From Actinoallomurus bryophytorum (GTDB lineage: Bacteria; Actinomycetota; Actinomycetes; Streptosporangiales; Streptosporangiaceae): a stretch of 64,000 bases of DNA. The notes below the pieces were generated by a model. The model saw nothing but the letters and a program-made list of their open reading frames with translations, was not told where the DNA came from and ran no database searches. The stretch covers positions 5,828,001-5,892,000 of the forward strand of contig NZ_VFOZ01000001.1 in NCBI RefSeq assembly GCF_006716425.1. The letters run 5' to 3'. Within the stretch, counting starts at the first letter, position 1; each line of letters starts with the position of its first letter. Below, piece by piece: positions 56,225 through 64,000 of the stretch. Both the position numbers and the translations under genes were made by a program.

Positions 56225-56908
56225 ATGGCATCGGGGACGACCGGACGGAACGGCAGGCGCGGGACGGCGCGGGAGCGGGTCGAGGCGGCACGGCGGGCCG
56301 AGCGACGGCGGAGGTCGCGCCGGATCGCCGTCCTGGCGGCGTGCTGCGTCGTCGCGGCCGCCGCCATGGTCGCCGCGTTCGTGGTGGTGGTGGCCCATGA
56401 CGGGCCCGGACGGCAGCGGCCCGCGGCGGGGCGCCTCACCTGGCCCCGGCCGGAGGACACCGCGGACCGGGCGCGGGCGATCGGCCTGGCGGTGGCGCCC
56501 ATGGAGGGCACCGCCCTGCACTTCCACACCCACCTCGACATCCTGGTCGACGGCCGATCGGTGGCCGTACCGGCCGGGCTGGGCATCGCCGGCTCCGGCC
56601 AGGAGATGGCCGAGCTGCACACCCACGACACGACCGGGGTGCTGCACATCGAGGCGCCGGCCACGGGCAAGCACTACACGCTGGGGCAGCTGTTCACCGA
56701 GTGGAACCTGCGCCTGGACGCGACGAATCTGGGCGACCTGAAGGCCGGTGAGGGCCGGATCCTGACCGCGTACGTGGACGGCAGAAGGCAGGGCGGCGAC
56801 CCGGCGGCCATCGAGCTGACCCGGCACCGGGAGATCGCTTTGGTGTACGGACCGGCGGGCGCCCGGCCGAAGGTGCCCTCGTCCTACGCCTTCCCTTCCG
56901 GTCTGTGA
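56225..56908 (+). CDS. Membrane-anchored His-rich exported protein, unknown function
   Basis: 227 aa. Arg-rich cytosolic N terminus, one membrane helix (IAVLAACCVVAAAAMVAAFVVVVA, ~34-57), then an exported domain with histidine clusters HFHTHLDI (H99, H101, H103) and LHTHDTTGVLHIE (H132, H134, H141), ending TRHREIALVYG. The family is conserved among actinomycetes but has no function I know; the histidines suggest metal binding. ATG at 56225 with AGGTGG upstream; GTG at 56213 is possible. It overlaps the operator that probably binds the BlaI-type repressor encoded next. Confidence 0.75.
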   Translation: MASGTTGRNGRRGTARERVEAARRAERRRRSRRIAVLAACCVVAAAAMVAAFVVVVAHDGPGRQRPAAGRLTWPRPEDTADRARAIGLAVAPMEGTALHFHTHLDILVDGRSVAVPAGLGIAGSGQEMAELHTHDTTGVLHIEAPATGKHYTLGQLFTEWNLRLDATNLGDLKAGEGRILTAYVDGRRQGGDPAAIELTRHREIALVYGPAGARPKVPSSYAFPSGL

Positions 56909-56909
56909 A

Positions 56910-56930
56910 TGTAGGCTATCTCTTAGGTGT
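56910..56930 (+). promoter_or_regulatory. Second BlaI-type operator upstream of the repressor gene
   Basis: TGTAGG (56910-56915) and TTAGGTG (56923-56929) flank CTATCTC just before the blaI-type start at 56950. The TTAGGTG element equals one arm of the operator at 56189-56215. The arrangement indicates autoregulation. Confidence 0.45.
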
Positions 56931-56949
56931 CTTCGGTGGAGGGAGCCGC

Positions 56950-57348
56950 ATGCCACGGTTCGGTGAGCTGGAGGCGGCCATCATGGAGGTCGTCTGGTCC
57001 GCGGACAAGGCCATCACCGTCCGCGAGATCCGCGATCGCCTCGCACGCGATCCCGCGCCGGCGTACAACACGGTCCTCACGGTGACCGAGATCCTCTATC
57101 GCAAGAGCTGGCTCGTACGGGAGAAGCACGGCAAGGCCTTTCGCTACTGGCCGGCCGCGAACCGGGACGACTACACCGCGCGCCTGATGGACGAGGCGCT
57201 CGACTCGGCGGAGGACCGGACCGCCGCCCTGGTGCACTTCATGGAGACCATGACGCCGGAGGAGATGGCCGAGGTCCGCCGCGCGCTGAACGCGGCCGAA
57301 AAGGCGGGCCAGGGCTCGGTCCACACCACGGGGAGGTCGCCGAGATGA
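56950..57348 (+). CDS. BlaI/MecI/CopY-family repressor
   Basis: 132 aa. Penicillinase-repressor winged helix: RFGELEAAIMEVVWSADKAITVREIRDRLARDPAPAYNTVLTVTEILYRKSWLVREKHGKAFRYWPA (residues ~3-68) followed by a C-terminal dimer/cleavage region. ATG with GGAGGGAG upstream. It is followed 64 nt later by an M56 metalloprotease, the standard pairing in which the membrane protease triggers repressor inactivation. Confidence 0.93.
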   Translation: MPRFGELEAAIMEVVWSADKAITVREIRDRLARDPAPAYNTVLTVTEILYRKSWLVREKHGKAFRYWPAANRDDYTARLMDEALDSAEDRTAALVHFMETMTPEEMAEVRRALNAAEKAGQGSVHTTGRSPR

Positions 57349-57412
57349 TCCCGACCCTTCATGCGGCGCCGGGTACGGCCGCCGTAGCGGAGCCGGAGAG
57401 GGGGTCTGCGCG

Positions 57413-58384
57413 GTGATCGCCGCACTGGCCCTTCTTGGCTACGCCGTCCTGCTCGCGACCGCCGGCGCCGGGGCACTCGGGCGCGCGAGCTGGCCGCGGC
57501 GCGCGCCACGGCTGGCGATCCTCGCCTGGGAGGCCCTGTCACTGTCGACGATCGGCTCCGTACTCCTCGCGGGAGTGCTGGTGGAGCTGGCGGCGACGAG
57601 CGACGACGCCGCCCGGCGATGCGGAGCGCCGGCCCCCTGGCCGTGCGCGCCGGCCACCACCCCGGCCGGACTGGCACTGGCCATCGCCGCCGCGATCGCG
57701 ATCTCCGCCGTGACCGGGCGCGTCGTCTGGTGCCTGGCCAGGACATATGCCGCGGCGGCCGGTAAGCGCAACCACCAGCTGGACGCGCTGGCCGTGCTCG
57801 GCCGCCCCGACGACCGGCTCGGCGTGACCCTGGTCGACCACGCCGCCCCGTCCGCGTACTGCCTGCCCGGCCGCCACGGCCGCATCGTCGTCACCACCGC
57901 CGCCCTGACGGCCTTGGACGAGCACCACCTCGCGGCCGTCCTCGCCCACGAGCGCGCCCACCTGCGCCAGCGTCATCATCTGATCCGGACGACGGCCGAG
58001 GCCCTGTCCCGGGCGTTCCCGCGGGTGCCCGCCTTCACGATGGCCGCCGAACAAATCGGGCGGCTGTCCGAACTGGCCGCCGACGACGCGGCGGCAAAGC
58101 ACTCGGGCCGCCTCACCGTCGCCGCCGCGCTACTGGCCCTCGCCGAGGCGGCGGCCCCGGGCGCCCCAGCACCCGCTCCGGCCCTGACCGCGGGCGGCAC
58201 GACGGCGGCCACCCGCGCCCACCGCCTCATCACGGGCACGCGCCCTCTGGGCCGCACGCGCGTCCTGCTCGGCCTCGCCGCCACGGCCCTGGTCATCTCG
58301 GCCCCGGCGGTGGCCGCCGCCGCATCCGTCCCGGCCGCCCCGAACACCGCATGCTGCACCACCGCCGCCGCGCAGCACTCCTGA
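57413..58384 (+). CDS. M56-family membrane metallopeptidase (BlaR1/MecR1-like)
   Basis: 323 aa. Hydrophobic segments at ~1-25, 38-60, 85-108 and 280-300 surround a cytosolic zinc-protease site HERAH (H179, E180, H183) in AVLAHERAHLRQRHH, with downstream ELAADDAA as the third-ligand region. There is no C-terminal beta-lactam-binding domain, as in short actinobacterial M56 proteins, so the inducing signal is unknown. GTG start. Probably relieves repression by the BlaI-type protein. Confidence 0.92.
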   Translation: MIAALALLGYAVLLATAGAGALGRASWPRRAPRLAILAWEALSLSTIGSVLLAGVLVELAATSDDAARRCGAPAPWPCAPATTPAGLALAIAAAIAISAVTGRVVWCLARTYAAAAGKRNHQLDALAVLGRPDDRLGVTLVDHAAPSAYCLPGRHGRIVVTTAALTALDEHHLAAVLAHERAHLRQRHHLIRTTAEALSRAFPRVPAFTMAAEQIGRLSELAADDAAAKHSGRLTVAAALLALAEAAAPGAPAPAPALTAGGTTAATRAHRLITGTRPLGRTRVLLGLAATALVISAPAVAAAASVPAAPNTACCTTAAAQHS

Positions 58385-58430
58385 TGGCGTGAGTCAGGGG
58401 ATCGCGTGGGGGGCTTCAGGTAGGGAGCGT

Positions 58431-58538
58431 TCAGAACTCCAGTGCGGACCAGTCGATCGTCATCGGGATGGGATTGCTGACTGAGGGCGGGTCGCCGCCT
58501 TCGTCCTTCATGAAGGTGCCCACGTGTTTGTAGAGCAT
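58431..58538 (-). pseudogene. Short open frame, possible gene remnant
   Basis: 35 codons beginning MLYKHVGTFMKDEGGDPPS and ending MTIDWSALEF. The composition is unlike the surrounding noncoding frames (few Arg/Ala runs), suggesting the tail of a former protein. No ribosome-binding site and no recognisable family. Confidence 0.2.
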
Positions 58539-58578
58539 CTGTGCGTGGAGGCGGCTTTCGGAGCGCGCCGTCCTCGGT

Positions 58579-58626
58579 CAGAGACGGTCCCCGGCGGCCG
58601 TACTGGCCCGCCGGGGACCGTCTCTG
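58579..58626 (-). terminator. 19-bp perfect hairpin after the fatty-acid oxidation gene
   Basis: CAGAGACGGTCCCCGGCGG (58579-58597) and its exact complement (58608-58626) with a 10-nt loop, 15 nt past the stop of the minus-strand gene. The longest perfect stem in the window; a strong terminator for that transcript. Confidence 0.85.
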
Positions 58627-58640
58627 TGGCTCGGCATGGT

Positions 58641-60722
58641 CTACGGCAGCGAGGCGACCCCGGGTGAGAGGAAGCGTGAGCCCGCCACACGCTCCGCGAC
58701 GCCGCTGCGGTCCAGGTACGGCGTCACGCCGCCCAGGTGGAACGGCCAGCCCGCGCCCAGGATCATGCACAGGTCGACGTCTTCCGGGGCCGCCACGACG
58801 CCCTCGTCGAGCAGGAGACGGATCTCCTGCGCCAGGGCGTCGAGCGCGCGAGCGAGCACCTGCTCCTCCGTGGACGGCGACGTGCCCCCCGCGAAGATCT
58901 CCACGGCCTCGGGATCGAGGGTGAAGTCCGGCAGGTAGACCCCCGGCTTGCCGGCCGCGACCAGCTTGGCCAGCCGGTCCGACAACGGGAAGCGGTCGGG
59001 GAAGGCCGCGTTCAGCTGCTCGCACACGTGCAGCGCGATCGCCGGGCCCACCAGGCCCATCAGCACGAACGGCGGCATCGGCAGGCCCAGCGGCGCCACC
59101 GCGCGCTCGGCCACCTCGATCGGCGTGCCCTCGTCCACGGCCTGCACGATCTCGGCCAGCATGCGCAGCAGTACGCGGTTGACCACGAACGCCGGCGCGT
59201 CCTTGACCAGCACGCAGGACTTCTTCAGGGTCTTGCCGGTGGCGAACGCCGTGGCCAGTGTCTCGTCGTCGGTCCGCTCGCCCCGCACGATCTCCAGCAG
59301 CGGCAGCACCGCGACCGGGTTGAAGAAGTGGAAGCCCACCACCCGCTCCGGATGCCGCAGCTTGGCCGCCATCTCCGACACCGACAGCGACGAGGTGTTG
59401 GTCGCCAGGACGCACGTCGGCGAGACCACGGCCTCGACCTCGGCGAAGACCTGCTGCTTGACGCCCATCTCCTCGAACACGGCCTCGATCACGAAGTCGG
59501 CGTCGGCGAACGCCTCCTTGGTCAGCGAGCCCGACACGAGTCCCTTGAGCCGCGAGGCCTCATCCGGGGAGACGCGCCCCTTGCCGAGCAGCTTGTCGAT
59601 CTCGGCACGGACGTACGCGACGCCCTTGTCGAGCCGCTCTTGGTCCAGGTCGGTGAGTACGACCGGTACGCCCAGCCGGCGGGCGAACAGCAGCCCCAGC
59701 TGGGAGGCCATCAGCCCCGCGCCGACCACGCCCACCTTGGTCACCGGCCGGGCCAGGGACCGGTCCGGCGCGCCGGCCGGGCGCTTGGCGCGCTTCTGCA
59801 CCAGGTCGAAGGCGTACAGGCCGGACCGCAGCTCCTCGCTCATGATCAGGTCGGCGAGCGCCTCGTCCTCGGCCGCGAAGCCCTCGTCCCTGCTGCGGTC
59901 CTTGGCCGCGGCGACCAGGTCCAGGGCGCGCAGGGGAGCGGGGGCCGCACCGTCCAGCTTGCCCTCCACCGTCCAGCGGGCCTGCCCGACCGCCTCGTCC
60001 CAGGCCGCTCCGGTGTCGACCGGCGCGCGTTCGACCTCGACCTCGCCGGCCACCACACGGGCGGCCCAGCGCAGCGACTCTTCCAGGAAGTCGGCCGGCT
60101 CGAACATCGCGTCGGCGATGCCCAGCTCGTACGCCTGCGGCCCGCGCAGCATCCGGTTCTGGTTCAGCGGGTTCAGGGCGATGACCTTCAGCGCCTTCTC
60201 CGCGCCGATGAGCCGCGGCAGCAGGTACGTACCGCCCCAGCCCGGCACCAGCCCGAGGAAGCACTCCGGCAGGGCCACCGCCGGCACCCCCGAGGAGATC
60301 GTGCGGTACGTGCAGTGCAGCGCGATCTCGACGCCGCCGCCCATCGACGCGCCGTTGACGAACGCGAACGAGGGGATCGGCAGCTCGCCCAGCCGGCGGA
60401 ACACGTCATGGCCCAGCCGGGCGACCTCCAGCGCCTGCTCACGACCGGTGATCAGCGGTACGCCGCCCAGGTCCGCGCCCACCGCGAAGATGAACGGCTT
60501 GCCCGTCACGCCGACCGCGACGAGGTCGTCCCGTGCCGCGATCGAGTCCAGGGCGGTGTTCAACTCCGTCAGTCCGCCCGGCCCGAAGGTGTTCGGCTTG
60601 GTGTGGTCGAACCCGTTGTCGAGCGTGATCAGCGCCATCGTGCCCGCGCCGCAGGTTAGCTCGACATCCCGTACGTGCGCCTGAGTGACGACCTCGTCGC
60701 CGAAGATCTCAGTAACACTCAT
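58641..60722 (-). CDS. Fused enoyl-CoA hydratase / 3-hydroxyacyl-CoA dehydrogenase (FadB/FadJ type)
   Basis: 693-aa beta-oxidation multifunctional enzyme. N-terminal crotonase domain (~1-190) with oxyanion-hole segments GKPFIFAVGADLGG and NGASMGGGVEIALHC, and catalytic Glu in VALPECFLGLVPGWGG. The 3-hydroxyacyl-CoA dehydrogenase domain (~325-620) has NAD motif VGVVGAGLMASQLG, catalytic His in VVGFHFFNPV and KDAPAFVVNRVL. Hydrates enoyl-CoA and oxidises the 3-hydroxyacyl-CoA for the thiolase encoded just upstream. The 19-bp hairpin ends the transcript. Confidence 0.94.
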   Translation of the reverse strand: MSVTEIFGDEVVTQAHVRDVELTCGAGTMALITLDNGFDHTKPNTFGPGGLTELNTALDSIAARDDLVAVGVTGKPFIFAVGADLGGVPLITGREQALEVARLGHDVFRRLGELPIPSFAFVNGASMGGGVEIALHCTYRTISSGVPAVALPECFLGLVPGWGGTYLLPRLIGAEKALKVIALNPLNQNRMLRGPQAYELGIADAMFEPADFLEESLRWAARVVAGEVEVERAPVDTGAAWDEAVGQARWTVEGKLDGAAPAPLRALDLVAAAKDRSRDEGFAAEDEALADLIMSEELRSGLYAFDLVQKRAKRPAGAPDRSLARPVTKVGVVGAGLMASQLGLLFARRLGVPVVLTDLDQERLDKGVAYVRAEIDKLLGKGRVSPDEASRLKGLVSGSLTKEAFADADFVIEAVFEEMGVKQQVFAEVEAVVSPTCVLATNTSSLSVSEMAAKLRHPERVVGFHFFNPVAVLPLLEIVRGERTDDETLATAFATGKTLKKSCVLVKDAPAFVVNRVLLRMLAEIVQAVDEGTPIEVAERAVAPLGLPMPPFVLMGLVGPAIALHVCEQLNAAFPDRFPLSDRLAKLVAAGKPGVYLPDFTLDPEAVEIFAGGTSPSTEEQVLARALDALAQEIRLLLDEGVVAAPEDVDLCMILGAGWPFHLGGVTPYLDRSGVAERVAGSRFLSPGVASLP

Positions 60723-60816
60723 CAGCCATCCACCCTCTCCGCGTTCATGGGTCGCTCGCGCTCCTCACTCGCTACGCGGGCGCGCTCGTCCCTCACGCGC
60801 CCACTCCGCTTGCTCG

Positions 60817-62001
60817 TCACACTCGCTCCCACAGCACCGTTCCGCCCATGCCCATACCCACGCACATCGTCGTGAGGCCGTAGCGGACGTCCGGCCGCTC
60901 GGCGAAGTGGCGCGCGAGCTGCGTCATCAGGCGTACGCCCGAGGAGGCGAGCGGGTGGCCGATGGCGATGGCGCCGCCCCAGGGGTTCACCCGCGGGTCG
61001 TCGTCAGCGATCTTGAAGTGGTCGAGGAAGGCGAGTACCTGGACGGCGAACGCCTCGTTGATCTCGATCAGGCCGATGTCGTCCATGGTCATCGAGTTGC
61101 GTGCGAGGAGCCTCTCGGTGGCGGGCACCGGCCCGATGCCCATCACCTCCGGCTCGACGCCCGCGAAGGAGAAGTCGACGAGCCGCATCCGTGCCGGCAG
61201 GCCCAGCTCGGCGGCGACGTCCTCGGCCGCCACGATGCAGCCCGTGGCACCGTCGTTGAGCCCCGCGGCGTTGCCCGCGGTGACGTTCCCGTGCGGGCGG
61301 AACGGCGTCTTCAGGCCGGCCAGGTTCTCCATCGTCGTGCCGGGACGCGGCGGCTCGTCCGTGGTCGCCAGCCCGTAGCCCTTCTCCGCGGATCGCATCG
61401 CCATCGGCACCAGGTCCTGCTGGATGAGGCCCGCCTCGTACGCGCCGGCGACCTTGCTCTGGCTCCGGACGGCGTACGCGTCGGCGCGTTCCTTGGTGAT
61501 CTGCGGGTAGCGGTCGTGCAGGTTCTCCGCGGTCATGCCCATGACCAGCGCGGAGCCGTCCACGAGCTGCTCCGACAGGAACCTCGGGTTGGGGTCCACG
61601 CCCTCGCCCATGGGATGGCGGCCCATGTGCTCGACGCCCCCGGCGATGGCGACGTCGTAGGCGCCGAAGGCGATGCCGCCGGCGACCGTCGTCACGGCGG
61701 TCATCGCGCCCGCGCACATGCGGTCGATCGCGTAGCCGGGGACGCTCTTGGGCAGCCCGGCCAGCACGGCGGCGGCACGGCCGATGGTGAGGCCCTGGTC
61801 GCCGATCTGGGTGGTCGCCGCGATGGCGACCTCGTCGATGCGCTCGGCGGGCAGCGACGGATTGCGTCTCCGCAGTTCGCGGATCACCCGGACGACGAGA
61901 TCGTCGGCGCGGGTCTCGGCGTACAGCCCCTTGGGGCCGGCCTTGCCGAACGGTGTGCGTACGCCGTCGACGAAGACCACGTCACGCGCGGTACGGGGCA
62001 C
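60817..62001 (-). CDS. Acetyl-CoA C-acyltransferase (3-ketoacyl-CoA thiolase)
   Basis: 394 aa. Cleaves 3-ketoacyl-CoA to acetyl-CoA and a shortened acyl-CoA. Active-site nucleophile C96 in DRMCAGAM, H349 in NPWGGAIAIGHPLASSG and second Cys C380 in TTMCVGMGMGG. Also INEAFAVQVLAFL. GTG start. First gene of the minus-strand beta-oxidation operon, separated by 94 bp from the hydratase/dehydrogenase gene. Confidence 0.95.
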   Translation of the reverse strand: MPRTARDVVFVDGVRTPFGKAGPKGLYAETRADDLVVRVIRELRRRNPSLPAERIDEVAIAATTQIGDQGLTIGRAAAVLAGLPKSVPGYAIDRMCAGAMTAVTTVAGGIAFGAYDVAIAGGVEHMGRHPMGEGVDPNPRFLSEQLVDGSALVMGMTAENLHDRYPQITKERADAYAVRSQSKVAGAYEAGLIQQDLVPMAMRSAEKGYGLATTDEPPRPGTTMENLAGLKTPFRPHGNVTAGNAAGLNDGATGCIVAAEDVAAELGLPARMRLVDFSFAGVEPEVMGIGPVPATERLLARNSMTMDDIGLIEINEAFAVQVLAFLDHFKIADDDPRVNPWGGAIAIGHPLASSGVRLMTQLARHFAERPDVRYGLTTMCVGMGMGGTVLWERV

Positions 62002-62051
62002 GGTCGGTCCTCCCTTTCGTGCGGAGCCTGCTGGTTCTCGTGTCCCTATAC

Positions 62052-62067
62052 GTTACTCGTCAGTAAC
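62052..62067. promoter_or_regulatory. GTTACT-N4-AGTAAC operator between thiolase and acyl-CoA synthetase genes
   Basis: A perfect 6-bp inverted repeat with 4-nt spacer (GTTACT CGTC AGTAAC), 51 bp from the thiolase start in the divergent promoter. Palindromes of this shape are typical of TetR-type fatty-acid degradation repressors in actinobacteria. No such repressor gene is in the window nearby. Confidence 0.5.
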
Positions 62068-62153
62068 CACTGACATGCAAGTGGGCCCTTGCTGGAGAGG
62101 ATCACCCACCCGTAGCCTGACCGGAATCACGGGACCTCGGGGAGTGACGGGCA

Positions 62154-63815
62154 GTGGTGCACGCCAGGCCGGAGTACCGCTCCGGGGCCGGACGCAGAGC
62201 CGGACAAGCCATCAACGTGCCCCTGACGATGGCCAGAAGGGGCCTGCTGTGGCCCTGGCGCCCGCTACGCGCCACCCGGCAGATCACCGCGCTCCTGCAC
62301 TGGGGCACCACGCTGGCCGGCGGGCTCGTCGCCGCCGCCGCGCGTGACCCGGACCGGGTCGCCCTGGTCGACGAGCTCGGCGAGCTGACCTACGCCGAGC
62401 TGCACGACCGTACGGACCGCCTGGCCGCCGCCCTGATCCCCGACCGCGACGCACGCCGCCCCCGTGTCGGGGTGCTGTGCCGCAACCACCGCGGCCTGGT
62501 CGAGTCGCTGATCGCCTGCAGCAAGCGCGGGGCCGAGGTGGTCCTGCTGGGCACCGGGCTCGGCCCCGGGCAGCTCAACAGCGTGATGCGCGAGCTGTGG
62601 GCCGACATCATCATCGCCGACACGGAGTTCGCCGACCAGCTGCCGCGCGGCGGGCGGCCGATCACCAAGGTGACCGCCTGGCCCGGCGGCCCCGACGGCA
62701 GCGCCCGCTGCGGCCAGGGCCCGACCCTGAACGAACTCATCGCGCGCACTCCGGCCCCTGCCCTCGAACCGCCCTCGATCCAGGGCCGCATCGTCTTCCT
62801 CAGCTCGGGCACGTCCGGCCGTCCGAAGGGGGCGCGCCGCCCGCCCCGTCCCGGGTTCGGGCCGCTCGCCGCGATGCTGTCGCGCACCCCGCTCCGCGTG
62901 CACGACCGGATGCTGATCGAGGCGCCGCTGTTCCACGCCTGGGGCTACTCCTCGCTGCAGATCGCGCTGGCGATGCGGGCGACCGTCGTCATCGGGCGGC
63001 GCTTCGACCCCGAGCAGACCCTGCGGACCATCCAGGAGCGCTCCTGCAGCACGCTCATCACCGTGCCGATCATGCTGCAGCGCATCATGGCGCTGCCCGC
63101 GCGCGTCCGCGCGGCGTACGACACGTCCTCCCTGCGCGTCACCGCGGTCAGCGGTTCCCGGCTGCCGGGAGACCTGGCGGGCGCCTTCATGGACGCCTTC
63201 CCGGTCGAGCTCTGCAACGTCTACGGATCGACCGAGGCGGGCTGGGTGAGCATCGCCACCGCGGCCGACCTGCGCGCCCATCCGCACACCGCGGGACGCC
63301 CGGCCGCCGGTTCCGAGGTCACGATCCTGGACGCCGAGGGGCGTCAGGTCCCGCCGGGCACCACCGGCCGCATCTTCGCCGCGAACGGCATGCATTTCGA
63401 GGGCTACACCGGCGGCCTGCCCATGGAGACCAGGCACGGCATGCTCTTCATGGGCGACGTCGGCCACTTCGACGACGACGGCCTGCTCTACATCGACGGC
63501 CGCGCCGACGAGATGGTCGTCTCCGGCGGGGAGAACGTCTTTCCGGGCGCGGCCGAGGACGTGATCGCCAGACTGCCGCAGGTCCGTGAGGTCGCGGTGA
63601 CGAGCGTCGCCGACCCCGAGTACGGCGAGCGGCTGGCCGCCTACATCGTGACCGCGCCGGGCCAGCGGCTCGACGCCGACACCGTGCGCGTGCACGTCCG
63701 CAGTGAGCTCGCACGGTACGCCGTGCCGCGCGACGTGCACTTCCGCTCCCACCTGCCGCGCAACGCGATGGGAAAGGTCGTACCGCACCGCCTGCACGAG
63801 ACGGCGGGCGCCTGA
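62154..63815 (+). CDS. Acyl-CoA synthetase (AMP-binding, fatty-acid-CoA ligase family)
   Basis: 553 aa adenylate-forming enzyme. P-loop FLSSGTSGRPKGAR (~220-233), YGSTEAGW (A5 motif), FMGDVGHFDDDGLLYIDGRADEMVVSGGENV (A7-A8, ~440-470) and C-terminal Lys in LPRNAMGKVVPH. Activates fatty acids to acyl-CoA, feeding the divergent beta-oxidation genes. The N terminus is atypical (HARPEYRSGAGRRAGQ...LLWPWRPLRATRQ), a basic hydrophobic segment seen in some mycobacterial FadD proteins. GTG start; a second GTG follows. Confidence 0.93.
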   Translation: MVHARPEYRSGAGRRAGQAINVPLTMARRGLLWPWRPLRATRQITALLHWGTTLAGGLVAAAARDPDRVALVDELGELTYAELHDRTDRLAAALIPDRDARRPRVGVLCRNHRGLVESLIACSKRGAEVVLLGTGLGPGQLNSVMRELWADIIIADTEFADQLPRGGRPITKVTAWPGGPDGSARCGQGPTLNELIARTPAPALEPPSIQGRIVFLSSGTSGRPKGARRPPRPGFGPLAAMLSRTPLRVHDRMLIEAPLFHAWGYSSLQIALAMRATVVIGRRFDPEQTLRTIQERSCSTLITVPIMLQRIMALPARVRAAYDTSSLRVTAVSGSRLPGDLAGAFMDAFPVELCNVYGSTEAGWVSIATAADLRAHPHTAGRPAAGSEVTILDAEGRQVPPGTTGRIFAANGMHFEGYTGGLPMETRHGMLFMGDVGHFDDDGLLYIDGRADEMVVSGGENVFPGAAEDVIARLPQVREVAVTSVADPEYGERLAAYIVTAPGQRLDADTVRVHVRSELARYAVPRDVHFRSHLPRNAMGKVVPHRLHETAGA

Positions 63816-63831
63816 GCGAGGTCCGTACGAG

Positions 63832-64000
63832 TCAGCGGCCGGCGTCGGCGGTCTGCTCGCGCGGTGCCCTCGCGACCGGGGCCTTGGCGGGACGCAGGAA
63901 CAACACCATCACCGGGACGACGTACACCGTCCACGCGATCGCCTGGACGACCGTGACCTGCGGGGTGAGGTTGAACACGCCCTGCAGGGCCGTCTGCAGC
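63832..64000 (-). CDS. efeU: EfeU/FTR1-type iron permease, C-terminal end (cut by window edge)
   Basis: The last ~55 codons of a minus-strand gene: LQTALQGVFNLTPQVTVVQAIAWTVYVVPVMVLFLRPAKA, then a basic/acidic tail ending AGR. The LQGVFNL-TVVQAIAWTVYVVPV helix pattern is the last membrane segment of EfeU (FTR1-like) ferrous/ferric iron permeases. The gene runs off the right edge; efeO/efeB would be expected nearby outside the window. Confidence 0.8.
   Translation of the reverse strand, partial: LQTALQGVFNLTPQVTVVQAIAWTVYVVPVMVLFLRPAKAPVARAPREQTADAGR

Overview
The window is very G+C-rich DNA (I estimate about 70%) with dense genes, many GTG and some TTG starts, frequent ATGA/GTGA overlaps and lipobox-bearing secreted proteins. 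The gene order includes a TRAM RNA methyltransferase next to a K+ permease and paired trkA genes, OB-fold and DUF3159 genes, acnA, a xylose-type ABC-ROK operon, and dxs. F420-type oxidoreductase, class F sortase and DUF1707/DUF4097 genes also occur. This points to a filamentous actinomycete, probably Streptosporangiales/Thermomonosporaceae. The lineage is inferred from gene content, not from a search. I see no phage, plasmid or CRISPR block; this looks like a chromosomal arm-to-core region.

Layout. (1) 1-13.3 kb and 20.9-24.4 kb: potassium homeostasis. The window opens inside kdpB, followed by kdpC with a large insertion, kdpD-kdpE, a KimA-like K+ permease, a second kdpD-kdpE pair, a lipoprotein and a second KimA-like permease. 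A third KimA-like permease sits further on, coupled to a TRAM/TrmA-type RNA methyltransferase and divergent from two TrkA proteins. All three permeases carry recognisable K+-site residues, but the first has Asn where the others have Thr. (2) 13.4-19.1 kb: OB-fold protein, DUF3159 membrane protein, Cu/Zn superoxide dismutase, two small lipoproteins (one with a PASTA domain) and a DUF4097-DrrA-DrrB operon headed by a cluster of GTTGC/GCAAC inverted repeats. (3) 24.5-27.8 kb: MmpS-like lipoprotein, tiny holin-like protein, and a 763-aa LPTTG-anchored protein with a Cys/Pro repeat stalk. (4) 27.8-34.6 kb: LLM oxidoreductase, TetR regulator, gnd, a pair of RlaP-like nucleotidyltransferases and a receptor Ser/Thr kinase. 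(5) 34.6-41.4 kb: GH9 glycosidase behind a long palindrome, then a xylose-type ABC transporter (binding protein, single-domain ATPase, permease) with a ROK repressor.

(6) 41.4-44.7 kb: methyltransferase, XRE-cupin regulator, NUDIX, DUF1707 and PadR genes. (7) 44.9-51 kb: aconitase, Mug glycosylase, isopentenyl-diphosphate isomerase and DXP synthase (isoprenoid precursors). (8) 51-56.1 kb: amino-acid permease, FprA-type reductase, then a sortase unit with one secreted substrate and two class F sortases. (9) 56.2-58.4 kb: His-rich exported protein, BlaI-type repressor and M56 protease with matching operators. (10) 58.6-64 kb: beta-oxidation (fused hydratase/dehydrogenase, thiolase) divergent from an acyl-CoA synthetase, ending in a partial EfeU/FTR1 iron permease.

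The most distinctive features are the potassium island with two KdpDE pairs and three KimA-like carriers, the Cys/Pro-repeat LPTTG protein, the twin RlaP-like enzymes beside a receptor kinase, the sortase mini-cluster, and several well-formed but unassigned operators. Among the operators, four GTTARGG direct repeats spaced 11-21-11 bp stand upstream of the second KimA gene.
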